The notes under the pieces are model-generated. The model ran no database searches. It had not been told where the DNA came from and saw only the letters and a list, made by a program, of their open reading frames with translations. Positions 1-12,385 of a DNA stretch of 64,000 nucleotides are shown piece by piece. The stretch spans positions 87,927,846 to 87,991,845 of the forward strand of contig CM051462.1 of assembly GCA_028095005.1 (NCBI GenBank), in the 5' to 3' direction. A program made the position numbers and the translations under genes. Source of the DNA: Rhynchospora pubera. Taxonomy: Eukaryota; Streptophyta; Magnoliopsida; Poales; Cyperaceae. Position 1 is the first letter of the stretch. Each line of letters opens with the position of its first letter.

Positions 1-568
1 GAGTTGTTGAGTATTATGGCCCAAGTGTACCGTGGCCATAGTCGAGCAACACCCGTCTAACCTCCCTAGCGCGACATGTGCTAGTAGCAAACTCAAGGCC
101 AATGATACCGCATTATCCTCTAGGGTGTAAAGCCCCACGGCTCGACTTGCACGAAAAAAAAAACATTGGTGAAAAAATTGAAATTGCTTTTGAGAAAAGT
201 TCATTATAAAATTTCTGAAGTTGATAAAGGCCTTTACAAATTTTTGTGGAATGTGAAAAGGAACGGGTAATTGAAATTGAGATCGCTTTTGAAATATCAA
301 AGGGAAGCTAGAGTTCTAATTTTTGGAAAAAGACTTTACTTAGGGCCAAGAGTTGCATTAATTAAGTTGTGAACACTTAACTTGGTTTTTTATTTTGATT
401 CTTGTTTGACTCATTTGATGAAAGTGTGAGAAATTTTAGGCATAGCAATTGATTTCACGACATTTATTGGTTTGAGATACAACTCAATGTTTAAGGTTTA
501 AGTACAGTCCAAAACTCTAAGCTTAGGGTGTTGCTTGAGGACAAGCAAAGTTTAAGTTTGGGGGGATT
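1..568 (+). mobile_element. 3' internal tail of a Ty3-type LTR retrotransposon, ending in a polypurine tract
   Basis: No open reading frame of note is visible. The last bases (about 541-566) read as a plant gypsy-type 3' end: a GACAAGCAAAG block, then TTTAAGTTTGGGGGGA, a purine-rich tract directly before a TG that begins a long terminal repeat at 569. The rest of the element would lie to the left, outside the window. Polypurine tract and LTR start are seen in the sequence. The assignment to a Ty3/gypsy (Athila/Tat-like) element is an inference from the form of the tract. Confidence 0.6.
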
Positions 569-1103
569 TGATATCGTCATTATTTGTAGGCATTTGGACT
601 GTACTTGACACTCAAATAACACTCAAACCATTGAATTATTCAATAGATTGCTATGATTTCCATGGAATTGGCTCTACCGTCGTTTCTTCTCTCATTTTAC
701 AGGACTTTGATGATTTATGATGATTTTGGAGCATATAGATGGATTCTCGACGTAGCACGCACGCTAGACGACTCTTTCCTAGCATTGGAGGCTCTTTTCT
801 CTCTCCTGGTCGACCCGAACAATCGTCTGTTCGATCCGACCAGCACCTATGGCAGCCAGACGTCATTTTCTCTCTCCTGGTCGACCCGACCAGGAGCCTG
901 TTCGATCCGACTGGGCATCACAACAGCAGACTTGTGCAGATGTCCTTTCTCTCTCCTGTTCGGTTCGAACAAGGATCTGTTCGGTTTGACCAGGGTACCG
1001 CCATATCACATAAGGCATTATTTTTTACATAGAAACTGATGGAAATGGCAATTTCTTGCGCCCTGGTGCCCTAGCCTTCCATCCTTGCGACCTGGGACAT
1101 CCA

Positions 1104-1110
1104 TATATAC
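1104..1110 (+). promoter_or_regulatory. TATA-like box inside the LTR
   Basis: TATATAC lies in a GC-richer stretch inside the LTR, about 535 bp from its start, the usual place for the end of U3. The purine-rich leader that follows would be R/U5. Position and motif are seen; promoter function is inferred. Confidence 0.4.
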
Positions 1111-1705
1111 ACCTCTAGACCTGAAGGAAAGGAGACAACCTTTCATACCACAAAATTCCTCTTTCCATAGGCGTTTCTCTTTCTTACACCATTGGAGATC
1201 ATCAAAGCTTGGTTCTTTGAAGCGACGGCAGCAAGGAGACGAGTTTGGTGACCATCTTGCAACACACCACTGCCTAGAGATCGTAGTTCGAAAGCATAAA
1301 GGAGTATTTGGTTTATTCTTCTATGTTTTCTTCTCTATTTTCAATGGGCTTGTATCTTGTTATTTCTATGTTATTTGTTGTGTGTTTTAGTACTATGTTA
1401 GGCTAAATTTATGTAGTCTTAGGGGTAAGGTAGTAACTTAGGTTTGGATGTTGTGATTTGACTTGATATGATATGATATGTTTTGTTGATTTGTTTTGTT
1501 GATTTGTTTTGTTGAGAATTATGTTAATTGCTTGTTTGAATTGCTTGTGATTTCCTAATCACCTTCTAGTTGTACGGCCGCATCTAGTCAAGTCTAAGTT
1601 AGGATAAACAAGATTAGTTCAAATAAAGTATTTGGGATAAATCGTAGATCCGAAAGGGGAGATTAGTTGGCACCAAAAGTGTAACTTTTAGACAAGTCCA
1701 AAAGA

Positions 1706-2195
1706 CCTCTAGATATCCTTATGAACTCCAACAAACAAGTTTAAGTGCATTGAATTCTATACCAAAAGTTGTGAACCAATCAAGTTAATTAGGTTAGGTT
1801 GTGATTAAACCAGTTTCTAGTCCAACAAGCGACAGCTGAGGTTTAGTGAATCTAGGTTTAGCCAACAAACCCTAGCACAAAGCATAAAATATCATAAAAG
1901 GTCAAAACCACACACTTTCACCCTCTGTTCGGAACGAACAGATCCTTGTTCCTCTAGATATCCTTATGAACTCCAACAAACAAGTTTAAGTGCATTGAAT
2001 TCTATACCAAAAGTTGTGAACCAATCAAGTTAATTAGGTTAGGTTGTGATTAAACCAGTTTCTAGTCCAACAAGCGACAGCTGAGGTTTAGTGAATCTAG
2101 GTTTAGCCAACAAACCCTAGCACAAAGCATAAAATATCATAAAAGGTCAAAACCACACACTTTCACCCTCTGTTCGGAACGAACAGATCCTTGTT
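1706..2195 (+). repeat. Perfect or near-perfect 245-bp tandem duplication within the LTR
   Basis: 1,706-1,950 is repeated as 1,951-2,195. Both copies start CCTCTAGATATCC and end GATCCTTGTT, and I see no differences between them. The duplication contains the CTGTTCGGAACGAACAG palindrome-like motif. It is probably a recent slippage or unequal exchange inside the LTR. Confidence 0.85.
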
Positions 2196-2578
2196 CGAAC
2201 CGAACAGAGAAGTAAACGCTTGAAAAACACCGTTCGATGCACGAAAGTGATAAGTTCTGTGTTCTAGAGTCCAAACCAAGGTGAAACCTGAACCCTAAGA
2301 CACTTTTTATACTGTTTAAAAACCCAAAAACTTTACTTTAGTTGTTTACATTATTTTAATAGACAAAAACAACCAAAAATATCTACTTTATTGCACTTAG
2401 ATTTATTTCAACTATTTCTCCACCAAATATTCTTGTCTAGCTTTTGAAAAAGGATAAGTCCAGTAATCAATTGTACCGTCCCTTGGGTTCGACCCTAAAG
2501 CTGTACTCCAAAAGACTAGTGAGGTTAGCTCTAGGTCTATAAATTTATTTGATTCCTAGGTTTTAAGCCTTTATCAAT

Positions 2579-5166
2579 AGTACACTTCAGAAAGAAGAAG
2601 GTACATACTACGAGTCTTACACCAGTCAAGGCGCTTGGGAATATGGTGGTAGTAGTAAGCAAGAACATGGTGGTAGTAGTATGCGAGGATGGCAACAAGA
2701 AGAAGAAGAGGTCGAACAAGTGAACGAAGAAAATGAAGAAGAAACACGTCGACTCGATGACTTATACGACCGAGGTCCCAGTTTTCAGTCAGACTATGTA
2801 ACTGGTGAGGACTTTAGTGATGAAGAAGCGGAGTTATTTGAGTCAGAGGGAATCGATGGTGAACCCCAATCAAACGTGAACCCCTATCACCAGTATTACC
2901 TTACAGGAAGGATAGAAACATACCATCCCGTAGAGCAATTTCTAGATATTTCTGAGTATCGAAATTCCGTACCTCAACCGTCTCAACCTTATGGATCAGG
3001 ACCATTAGCAGAAGGGACAATATTTTTCTCGAAAGAGCAAATCTTAGAAGCATGTAATAATTACTCATTACGTTTAAATGTACAATACAAAACCACTGCT
3101 AGTTCCCCGAAAAAATTAATATTGAACTGTAAGGAATATGGTTGTAAGTGGCGTTTGTATGCCCGTACAGAAAGAGAATGTAAAGTTTGGAAGATAATAA
3201 CGAATGAACAAGAGCATACATTCGTGAGAAGGGCCGGAGACTTCACACATGATAATCTAACGGCTGAGGTTATTGCCAACTGTATTAGAAATGCAATAAA
3301 GAGAGATGTCGATATTTTCTTGCCCGACGTGAAATCTCTATTGGAGAAAGAATACCTGAATGTGGTTCCCACTTATAACAAGATTTGGCGAGGGCGAGAA
3401 AGAGCAATCGAACATCTTTTCGGATCATGGAAAGATTCGTACAACAAACTCCTGAGTCTTTTATTGACAATACAGAGGACGACACCCGGGACGCAGATAA
3501 AGTGGTTGTTTAAAAGTGTAGGTGATCCGAACAGAGCTATGTTCGAAGAAGCAGCATGGGCATTCAGATCTTGTATCGCGGCAGTTTCGTTTATTAGGCC
3601 TGTGATTAGCATTGATGCCTCTTTCTTATCAGGTCGCTATAAGGGTAAATTCTTAGCGGCTTGCGATTACGATCCTGAGCAATGGCTGGTTCCGTTAGAA
3701 TTTGCCTTAGTGCGAACGGAGGATGAAGCTTGTTGGGGTTGGTTCAGGAAAATTCTAAGGGAACAAGTGGTGAGACCAAAAAAATTTTGTGTTGTTTCGG
3801 ACCGTCATTGGGGAATAAGGAACATGTTTAGAAGACCACAGTACGGATGGCAAAAAAGTGCGGAGCCTGGATTGGCCGTGCATCGGTATTGTATGAAACA
3901 TTTATGTGAAAATGTGTACAAGGTTTCCGGTAAAGACAAAGGTATACCACACAATTTTAGAAATAAGTTGGCTAACAAGAAAAAGAAACAGGCATTCATA
4001 AAAATGTGGGATGAACTCCGAGTGATAAACCCTGAAGTTATCGATTATCTTAAGAAGTGTGGTAAAGAAAACGAGACATATACCAATGAGCGAATGAGAC
4101 CAGAGAGGTGGGCACAAACTTTTGACGGTGGTGCACGTTGGGGTCTTATGACTAGTAATGAATCTAAAAGTCTAATAGCCGGTACAAGGTTGAGAGAAGA
4201 CTACCAGTTGTTGGACTCGTGGAAGGCACTTGGTACAAGACTGTGCAGTGGTTTAATGAAAGGAAACAAATAGCATTGGAGAGACAGGCAGATGGAGAAC
4301 GGTGACCAAAAGAGGTGCAATTAAAAGTTATGAAGCGTACTCTTAAAGCGGGTAAGGATTACCGTTGTATAATTTCATAAAAATTAACTTTCATTTATAT
4401 TTATATATTTTTTTGATACATTTTCATATTTACAGCGCAGATGACTGCTGTAACCATTGATATTTAACGTGGAGAGTTCGAAGTACAGGTGCCCAACAAG
4501 AAAATTTTCCCTGGAAGAACGTGGAAGTACAAAGTTCTCATCAACCGTAATTATCAACCGGAAGATACTCAACTACCAACTAGGCGTGTTACGTGCAAAT
4601 GTCAAAAACCTCAATTGACCGGAAAACCATGTGCTCATGTTGTTGCCATATGCAGTACATATAGATGGGAAGTAGATGAATTTATAGACCCACTATACTG
4701 TATAGAGAATATGGTAAAAATATGGTCATCAAGTAACTTCCACTGCTATGAAGACGAAGAGAACTGGCCTCGCTACGATGGACCTGTGGTGTTCCCTGAT
4801 AAGAATATGATTAATCGGGGGTGGCGAAAGAAGGACCGTGATTGGATGTGGATGGATGCAATGCGAAATAATAAAAATAAAAAAAGAAGAACCAGAGAGA
4901 ACAATAACCCACAACCACATATCCCTTTGGAGGAACTTCAATCTGGTCGTCGTGCCAACACGCATAGACGAACAACTACAAGGAATAGACTTCCGCCTTC
5001 AACAAGTAACCGAGGTGAAACTTCTTTTTCCAGGGAGCCAGTTCAACCTAGCCGAAATTCCATTAGCGTAGATCCACAAACTCAAAACCGTATTAGTCTT
5101 GGTATAGGAGGAAATGAACCACGCCGAAATTTCATTAGCGTAGATCCACGCTCAGCTTCTGCCTGA
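2579..5166 (+). pseudogene. Mutator-like (MuDR/jittery type) transposase, disrupted
   Basis: The frame is open from the LTR junction at 2,579, upstream of the first ATG at 2,681, so the N-terminus has been cut off by the retrotransposon. From 2,681 there is an acidic N-terminal stretch, then a cysteine-bearing DNA-binding domain (LNCKEYGCKWRL). A MULE DDE core follows, with D at about residue 312 (SIDASFL), D at 374 (VVSDRHW) and a likely E near 494 (SNESKSL). The SWIM zinc finger (CKC...PCAH) lies at about 4,590-4,635, with a basic/Asn-rich tail. The gene is broken: a frameshift near 4,225, TGA at 4,303, TAA at 4,465, and TGA at 5,164 with the same frame open beyond it. A 69-bp GT..AG intron (4,367-4,435) restores the frame between Y-R and S-Q-M-T. 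It would have cut and joined element ends; it is now inactive. Confidence 0.85.
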
Positions 5167-5439
5167 TATGTCACAAGTCAGGGGACATCATGTACAAGGG
5201 ACAATCAAGGACCATCAAGTAGCAGAGCACAAACCGAAATACGTGGTGAAATTTTACGTCTTGACGCAAGAATAACTAATTTTGCAAGAGAAGGAAGAAA
5301 ATAAGTGTAATATTTGTGGTGATAATGTAATATTTAGGTGAAGTGTACTTTTATGTGATGTGAAAAATAAGTGTAATATTTCTAGTTGGTTAGTTGTCAT
5401 TTTATGTGTGATCAAAAGGTTTGTTATTTTTTGTTGCAA

Positions 5440-6200
5440 TATTTAAGCTTAATATATATGTTGGTTATTTGTTATTTATGTGCGATCAAATGCTACGTCT
5501 AAAAATTTTGAAAATTGGGTATAGGAAAATAGGTCCGGCAGTCATCATTATGTATTTTTTTGAGAATTTTTCGAAGCTTCTTTGATAGTTTGCTAGCGCC
5601 AAACTTTTCGAATCCAGAACTGTTTTTTCAGTTCAAAGTGTTATTATCTTGGTCATTTGTCATTTTTGTTGTGATCAAATGATACGTCTAAAAATTTTGA
5701 AATTTAGGTATAGAAAAATAGGTCTGGCAGTCAACATTATGTATTTTTTGAGAATTTTTCAAAGCTTCTTTGATAGTTTTCTACCGCCAAACTTTTCGAA
5801 TCGATAGCTGTTTTTTTAGAGCTGTTTTTTCAGTTCAAAAGAGTGATTATCTTGGTCATTTGTCATTTTTGTTGTGATCAAATGATACGTCTAACAATTT
5901 TGAAATTTAGGTATAGGACAATAGGTCCGACAATCATCATTATGTATTTTTTTGAGAATTTTTCGAAGCTTCATTGATAGTTTTCTAGCGCCAAACTTTT
6001 TCGAATCCAGAGCTGTTTTTTCAGTTCAAAGTGTGATTATCTTGGTCATTTGTCATTTTTGTTGTGATCAAATGATACGTCTAAAAATTTTGAAATTTAG
6101 GTCTAGAAAAATATGTCTGACAATCATCATTATGTATTTTTTAGAGAATTTTTTAAAGCTTCCTTAATGGTTTTCTAACGCTAAACTTATCGAGTAACAA
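5440..6200 (+). repeat. ~190-bp tandem array downstream of the transposase and PMD genes
   Basis: About four units share the landmarks GATCAAATGATACGTCTAA (5,484; 5,673; 5,876; 6,066) and GCGCCAAACTTTTCGAATCC. Spacing is 189, 203 and 190 bp; the longer unit carries a short internal duplication. The units are visibly related to the 188-bp array at 17.05-18.05 kb. The same order of blocks is present there: CCAAACTTTT, AGAGCTGTTTTTT, GTGTGATTATCTTG, and AAAAATTTTGAAATT. Confidence 0.8.
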
Positions 6201-6355
6201 AACTATCTCGTACTTGCGTGTTTCGTACTCATTGTGATTGGTCCTAACAAGTTTATAGTTATGATAAAAGATAAAAGACATACATAACTAAACAAAATAT
6301 AGAAGTCATACATATCATCACCATGTCATAGATAAAAATAAAGTACAAATAAATT

Positions 6356-7140
6356 CTAAATATGTCCAGTACGAGGGATCCTCCTCCCCTCACTAGGGGA
6401 CCAAATACACGGAGGACCTGGCGCCTGACGGGGGTCTCGTCCGCGAGCAAGTCTGACAGGGGGTGGATGAGGAGCCATCTGAGGAGTGGAATGACGAGGC
6501 GGTGCACTAGAAGAAGAGGCTCCGCCATATGTCTGACCAAATGAACCATAGCTCTGACCAAATGGAGATGGCTGAACTGAAGGTGTGTACGGCTCGTCCA
6601 GATGTATTCCAATCGACGATAAATAAGCATCAGTCGGACTGAAGATAGGCTCGTCCTGAGAATATGGTGGTGGTCCAGGTGGATACTGTGTCTGGTAGGG
6701 TGAGTACTGCGTCTGGTACTCATAATGGGTAAGTGGGTCTGGATATGGGCCGGAGGGTGGGCCTGGTTGTGTGGGTAACTAGTCACTGGATGGCTCCGTG
6801 ACTGAATGGATGGGTGGCTGTGTAGATGGATGGATGGGTGGCTGTGTGGATGGCTGACTGTCTGTCCGTCTACTCCGCACAATAGGCTGGCTAGGTCTCG
6901 ACTGATCGAAATATGTGTCCCAGTCGTGTAGACTATACTTAGAAGGCTGTTACATATAATGATATTACAAATAGTTTTAATATTTATCAATAACATAATA
7001 ACAAAAAAATAATAATATTTACAAATATTAGGTGTTTACCTCTAATTTTTGCCACATAAGAAAATTCAGCAATTCACAGACAATTAAAATAGGTCCCATG
7101 AATACATGACGAGTCCAGATTCTCAAGGGGAGGGGGTCAA
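6356..7140 (-). pseudogene. Plant mobile domain (PMD, aminotransferase-like) protein, C-terminal exons (copy A)
   Basis: On the - strand an exon starts after a TGTAACAG acceptor at about 6,952 and runs to TAG at 6,356-6,358. It encodes a Pro/Ser/Tyr/Gln-rich tail (SLHDWDTYFDQSRPSQ, repeated QPPIHPS, QTQYSPYQTQYPPGPPPYS, SYGSFGQTYGGASSSS). An in-frame TAG at 6,779-6,781 breaks it. Another exon-like piece lies upstream, ending at a GTAAAC donor near 7,041 (for example FMGPILIVCELLNFLMWQKL). Low-complexity tails of this kind close transposon-borne PMD genes. Identity as PMD rests mainly on the upstream exons at 12.4-12.9 kb and on the parallel gene at 18.2-20.5 kb. Confidence 0.55.
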
Positions 7141-9200
7141 TTTTTGAAGCAAAAGACGCGCTTGGACTAAAGCCATAATATCGATATTAATATTAATATT
7201 AATACAGGTCGCCATATGACTGTGTTAATTTAGTATTTAATACTCAATATTAATAGGATAAAAGGATGACATAAATATCATGGATCATTGAGCAAAACAA
7301 GAAGCTAGAAAGATGCAACATGGGATGCATAAATAAATTATATGAATTGTTCTATAAGCTCTAGAAAATTCATTTAATTTGTTTAAAAATCCTAAAAATA
7401 GAAAATCCATGGCTATTATGTCCCTCATATTTTTATGAGAATCCATGCAAATTTACATGATCAAATAATAAAGAAAGAGCATCCAAATAATTTATTTGAG
7501 AATGAACATAATGGAAATTCGCTGACATGGACAGCTCCATTATGCTGAAAATGGAGAAGAGGGCCAAGGAGCTTCCTTCTCCAATTGATCTGTTCACCTC
7601 TTCGCGCGCAGCTAGCGAGCCACGACTGGCTCCTCTCCCATTCTTTCTCACTCGACCCCACGTGTCAGACAACCCTCTCTTCACAAGTGTCGCACTATGG
7701 TTGGTTCTCCTCAATGGGCCCCACAATAAACAAAAAGGAAAAGAGAAAGGAATCGAAGAGAAAGAAGACGGAGAAGTTCCGTCTCTGACAAAACCAGTGC
7801 CGGCGAACCACTCCACCATTCCCGGATTTCTCGATACCGCTGAAAAGCCCATGACAAGGAGAAAACAACGGTACCACTATTGACTCTTCTCGTTCCCTGA
7901 ATGTGGCGAATTTTGCCAGTTAAGTTTCGAGGCAGTGAAGAAGGAGACATGAAATTGGAGCTCTTGTGGACACGAGAGTTGAGATGCTTGCACATACACC
8001 TTCGCCAAGGTCATGGTGGAAGGAATGAACTATTAATTTAAGATGGGATAGAGCCGATTGCTAGAACCACCAATGGAGGTTACGGCCAAGTGATGATGGT
8101 GGTGAAGAAGCTATGGCACACAATAGTTTAAGGGTTTAATTGATGTTCAAATCATGTTTAACATGTTATCCAGGCACCTTAATGATGGGGAGAATTAATG
8201 TGAGATATCAATTTGACTTGAAATGGATCAGATTAGTGGCACCACCAATGGAAGCCACTGCTAAGTTTAAGTACTGGTTAAGCCTTGATGTATAGCAACT
8301 CATTGGCCTAATTAATGTTTAAAACATGTTAAACATGGTGTCTGTATGCTAAGATGACTCTACAAATGCCGAAAGAGTTCAAAATCGACTGGAGGCAATA
8401 TGGATTTCGGTTGAACTTGAGAAGAACAAAAGTACAAGAGTAAAAGGGAATCTCACTGGTCCCCTTCCTAAAACTATGTCTCCTCCACAAATTGACTTGA
8501 GACGTGGCTCATTCCTCTCCATCTACTGTTGTTCACAATTGCTTATCTCTCAAACATCTTCGTTGATCATTGGATGAGGATCAAAGGCTCAAGATGAAAC
8601 TGAAGTGAAGTAAACCTAACTCTGCCGCCTCTTTTGTAGTTGATGCTCAACCATTAGATGGAAATCAACCATTAGATGAGTTCCAACACATATACTCCTT
8701 GTGGCGCCAAGGGCATCCAGGAGATTGGAATAGTTAAAGCAACAATCCTAGTTATACAACTTCTCACTCAAACTGCCAAATGGCATATGGCCCCACATGT
8801 CAAGAGAGATTGAACCAATGACTGAGTGCCCCATAATCTCTAATGCGTTTTTAGTAGAAGTGAGTAAACAAAATTTGGACTGCCAAGCTTAAAAGAGAAT
8901 CTGATTGGAGTTGTATATGAGGTAGCAATGACTGCAATTCACCCATCACCAAAGCAAATAGTCTACATGGCGCTAAGTGAGAAGCAGTAAGTTAAGATGG
9001 CATGCCACTGTGTCAAAACTGATGCCATATGGCAAATAGCTATTGGAAGGTAAATGGAACAGTAGAAACCATGAAGTGAAAGAAGAAAATGAAAAGCAAG
9101 TCGGTCTCAAATTGATGCATCACTACCATCCATCAAACTTCAAAATTTGAAGATGCTGCCAAGTGTCAAGCTGAAGAAGGGCATGAACCCTAGAAATCAC

Positions 9201-9210
9201 CTATAAAAGG
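9201..9210 (+). promoter_or_regulatory. TATA box of an LTR-like promoter
   Basis: CTATAAAAGG is followed 130 bp downstream by AATAAA (9,339-9,344). That spacing fits an LTR, where promoter and polyadenylation signal sit close together. No gene follows. Confidence 0.4.
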
Positions 9211-11138
9211 AGCACCTCTTGAAGAAGAAGAGGAGGCCAGTAGGTTCGGAGTCGAAATTCTGTCCTTTTTTAAAATCAAGTCTGTTGTTTTGAAATCAAG
9301 GTAATGAAATGTAACTTGTAATGGCCTCCGTTTATATCAATAAAATGCTTTTGAATGTGATTTTGGTTCTTTCAGAGTCTGTTGGTTATCTTGTTCTTTT
9401 TAGAAATAAACTGTTCTTGTTTTTTTTTCAAAAAGAGTGTTGTCAAAACCTGTTTATTTGAATTTTGAGGTTATGTTGGTTCTAACGGAGAGCGTGACAT
9501 AGATTCCGCATCCATGAATGCCAATTACACCTCTGGAGAAGTATGCTAAGATAAAAAAAAGTAATTTCTGTTAAAACAATGAGTCCTTGTTATTAAGATA
9601 TGTTTCCTTCAATGTATGCACCTCTGTGTTAGAAATTGCTGGTCTCATGGAGAGCGTGACCTAGATTCCACCTCCATAGAGACCAGGTTAGTTTCTAGCC
9701 ATTCCTTTATCCTAGTTATGTTGGTTTCTGTCAAAAAAGTCATGCCCCTAACTTAGTTTTTCAGGATAGTGTTTCGCTAGAGAAAGCAATAATATAGTGG
9801 GTCTGCACTTAAATACAGAAAATAAGCTAGAAAACATGATAAAGTTAATAGGTGCTAAAGTTTGCCTTGATGTCAGGTTCTTTTGTTTTATGATTAGCAT
9901 GTCCTTAAAATGTGCAAAACTACATCCTTGAGTCAAGATATTGATGGTCTGAGTTCATGTCACTCAGCACTAATAGCTACTCAAGTTTGCTTTGTGATGA
10001 AATACAGAAAATGAAGGAATGTCAAGGTCCAAAATGAATAAGATGGTCTCATCCATGTGTCACTGGCCAATGTTAACAAACTAGCATCATTAGTTCAAAT
10101 TTTGCTTCAATTATCTGAATAAGTAGATATCACGGTCCTGGTTTGACCTTTAAGCCTCAAGTCATATATGGTCAGCATTTGAAATGAAGATAAAAATGAA
10201 AATTAAGTGCCTAATATCAAGACACTAGTTACTTAGATCAACATGGCAAATAAAAATGTGAAGGGAAAGTGAGAGATATACGACAAAACAAGTTACATGT
10301 GAAGTTGGATTTCTTCTTTTGTTTTTGTCAGACCAAACGTGAATTCAAAACATGCTACCTCCAAATTAGATAAGGCCATGTAAAATTGAGCTCACAAATA
10401 ACTTGGCGATGCTCCTTAAAGGCTTTATGATACCTTCGCTAAGTCAATCCCTCGCTGAAATTCTGTCAATCAGTCGCTCTCCACCGTTGCTGCAGGCCCA
10501 AATCAAACTGAGGCTTTATGACCCCAGTAGACCACCACGACGCTTTGTGACCTAGACGCAGTCTCCATGGCCACCGGGAGAGCCTACTGACATCGCCAAT
10601 GGAGGCCTCCAGTCGAATGGGAAGGCATCAGACCAACGGAAGGAAGGAGGGAGACAAATTCAAGTTTCGCGTAGGCATGGCACACACCTGAGCAGCAACG
10701 CCGATATTCGAAACCCATAGATCGAATCCAAGCCTAACTCAAGCCTACTCGGTGTACAAACACAGACATGAGCCAAGCGACTCTGCCAACCTAAATCCTC
10801 AGCGCCCTCACGAATTTTCTGTGACGTCCAATCTGTAACGGATCCCTAACGACATAACAGCAAAACAGCATATCACAACCAATCAGAAAATTCTGAGAAG
10901 TAGAAAACTTCAAAAATGCATTAAAAATAGCTAGATTATCAGGAAAATTCTCATAAAATATCAAAATGTCAAGAAAAACGTGAGGAACATTTTAGTATAT
11001 CATGTCATGCCAAAGCACCAAAGCATAAAATATTTTAAAATCAAAGTCTAAAAGGATGGCCATCATGGAAAATAATAAATTTGCATGGGTAAATTAAAAA
11101 TTAAGTTTCTTAAGGGAATTGAACCAAAATCATTCGAA

Positions 11139-11265
11139 TATTTTATGTTCTGGACAGCAGGTACATTTGAACATTTTATGTTCTGGACAGTAGGTATATC
11201 TGACATTTTATGTTCTGGACAACAGGTACATTTGATATTTCATTTTCTGAACAACAGGCACAGTC
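11139..11265 (+). repeat. Short tandem repeat, ~33-35 bp x 4
   Basis: Units built on ATTTTATGTTCTGGACAG plus AGGTACATTTGA recur at about 11,139, 11,172, 11,204 and 11,239, the last being diverged. Just downstream (about 11,310-11,760) the sequence is A-rich with many copies of CAAAAGTCCAACT and GACACAAAGTCAAAAT. Both belong to the insertion in PMD copy A. Confidence 0.7.
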
Positions 11266-11841
11266 ATGCATTAAAATTTGCGAACAAAATTGAAATAACC
11301 AAAAGGCATCCAATAGAAGTTAAGAAATGCAAACTTAAAAGTCCGAACTCAAAAGTCCAACTGAAAATTGAAAATCTAAAACTCAAAAGTTGCAACTCAA
11401 AAGTCCAACTCATGGTCCATAATGCCAAAATCCAGAAGTTCAAACTTTAAACTAATTCCGAAAATGTCAAAAAGCAAAAGTCAAACTCAAAAGTCAGAAT
11501 CCAAAAGTGCTAGCTTAAAAGTGCAAGACTTAAATGTCGAATTCAAAAGTCTAAAATCATAAAGTGCAAATTAAAAGGTCCAAACCTGAAGCTGACACAA
11601 AGTCAAAATGACACAAAGTCTAAAAGTGACACAAAGTCAAAATGACGCAAAATCTAAAAGTTACACAAAGTCAAAATGACACAAAGTCTTAAAGTGATCC
11701 AAAAGACACAAAGTTAAAAATGACATAAAGTCTTAAAAGTCAGAAATTCGTCTCTTCAAGATTGAAAAGCGTTTCGACTTGAAGGAGACACCCTCCTGAT
11801 GTTCAGATAAAAAAAAGAAGGAAATTCAATTCTGAATTATC

Positions 11842-12160
11842 ACTGAAGTTCCCGTCAAGAGAAGGCATAGCGTATCTGTACACGAGACTTGAACGAAATC
11901 CAAAAAAATCCCTAAAATCTCCAAACGACCGAGGACTGACCTAGAATACCCTATTTTCTAGTGTCGAACTCGAATCTTAAAGCCTGTTTCTACAAGTTCA
12001 TAGCACGTTTGACCCGAAGCAGACTGAAATAGGATGCCCAGGTGACCAGAAGAAAAGTCAACCCGCGGTCATCACCCAAGTTCCTGTCAAGAGGAGGCAT
12101 AGCGCATCTGTACTCGAGACTTGAACAAAATCCTAAAATCTCTAAATCCCCAAACGATCG
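11842..12160 (+). repeat. Diverged direct repeat of ~85 bp
   Basis: AGTTCCCGTCAAGAGAAGGC... at about 11,850 and AGTTCCTGTCAAGAGGAGGC... at about 12,080 begin related stretches. Both run through CATCTGTACTCGAGACTTGAA-like sequence and a CCTAAAATCTC block. They are local duplications within the insertion; no function is evident. Confidence 0.6.
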
Positions 12161-12385
12161 TGGATTGATCTAGGATACCAAATTTTCTAATATCAAACTC
12201 GAAATCTCTGCGGCGGCGCTAAGCCTGATCCAGCAAAGTAAAAACAACCTAAATATGTTAAAGTGTGTAACCAAAGAATTAAATTGCATTGTTCATGTTT
12301 GCATTGCATTTAACTTTTAACTTTTAAACTAACAAGGAAACACTGTTAGATTTATTTTATACGTAAAAAAAATTTTACAATATAC

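Larger units (their letters stand above)
569..2576 (+). mobile_element. 3' LTR of a Ty3-type retrotransposon (2,008 bp)
   Basis: The segment starts TGATA and ends TATCA, a perfect 5-bp inverted pair as expected for LTR ends, and follows a polypurine tract. It holds a TATA-like box near 1,104, imperfect repeats built on CTCTCTCCTGGTCGACCCGA around 790-1,000, and a 245-bp tandem duplication. Immediately right of TATCA an open coding frame of a Mutator-like transposase begins in mid-protein, so the element inserted into that gene. The other LTR is outside the window, so the target duplication cannot be checked. Confidence 0.7.
7141..12385. mobile_element. ~5.2-kb insertion splitting PMD copy A; probably LTR-retrotransposon-derived, non-coding
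   Basis: The exons on both sides belong to one gene, so this block is an insertion in an intron. It has no convincing coding region. A TATA box (CTATAAAAGG, 9,201) followed by AATAAA (9,339) looks like the U3/R part of a + strand LTR that would start near 7.15 kb. Two similar ~45-bp stretches (GGAGAGCGTGACATAGATTCC type) lie at about 9,485 and 9,645. 10.4-10.9 kb is GC-richer, and 11.1-11.76 kb is A-rich with short repeats. I could not find a second LTR or a target duplication, so class and exact borders are uncertain. Confidence 0.35.

Noticed and set aside
1706..2195. 245-bp duplicates as a pair of short LTRs
   Set aside because: The copies are directly adjacent with nothing between them, and lie within a larger well-bounded LTR.
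7433..7995. Overlapping open frames on both strands near 7.5-7.9 kb
   Set aside because: They overlap in several frames with no domain; they lie in the GC-richer part of a non-coding insertion.
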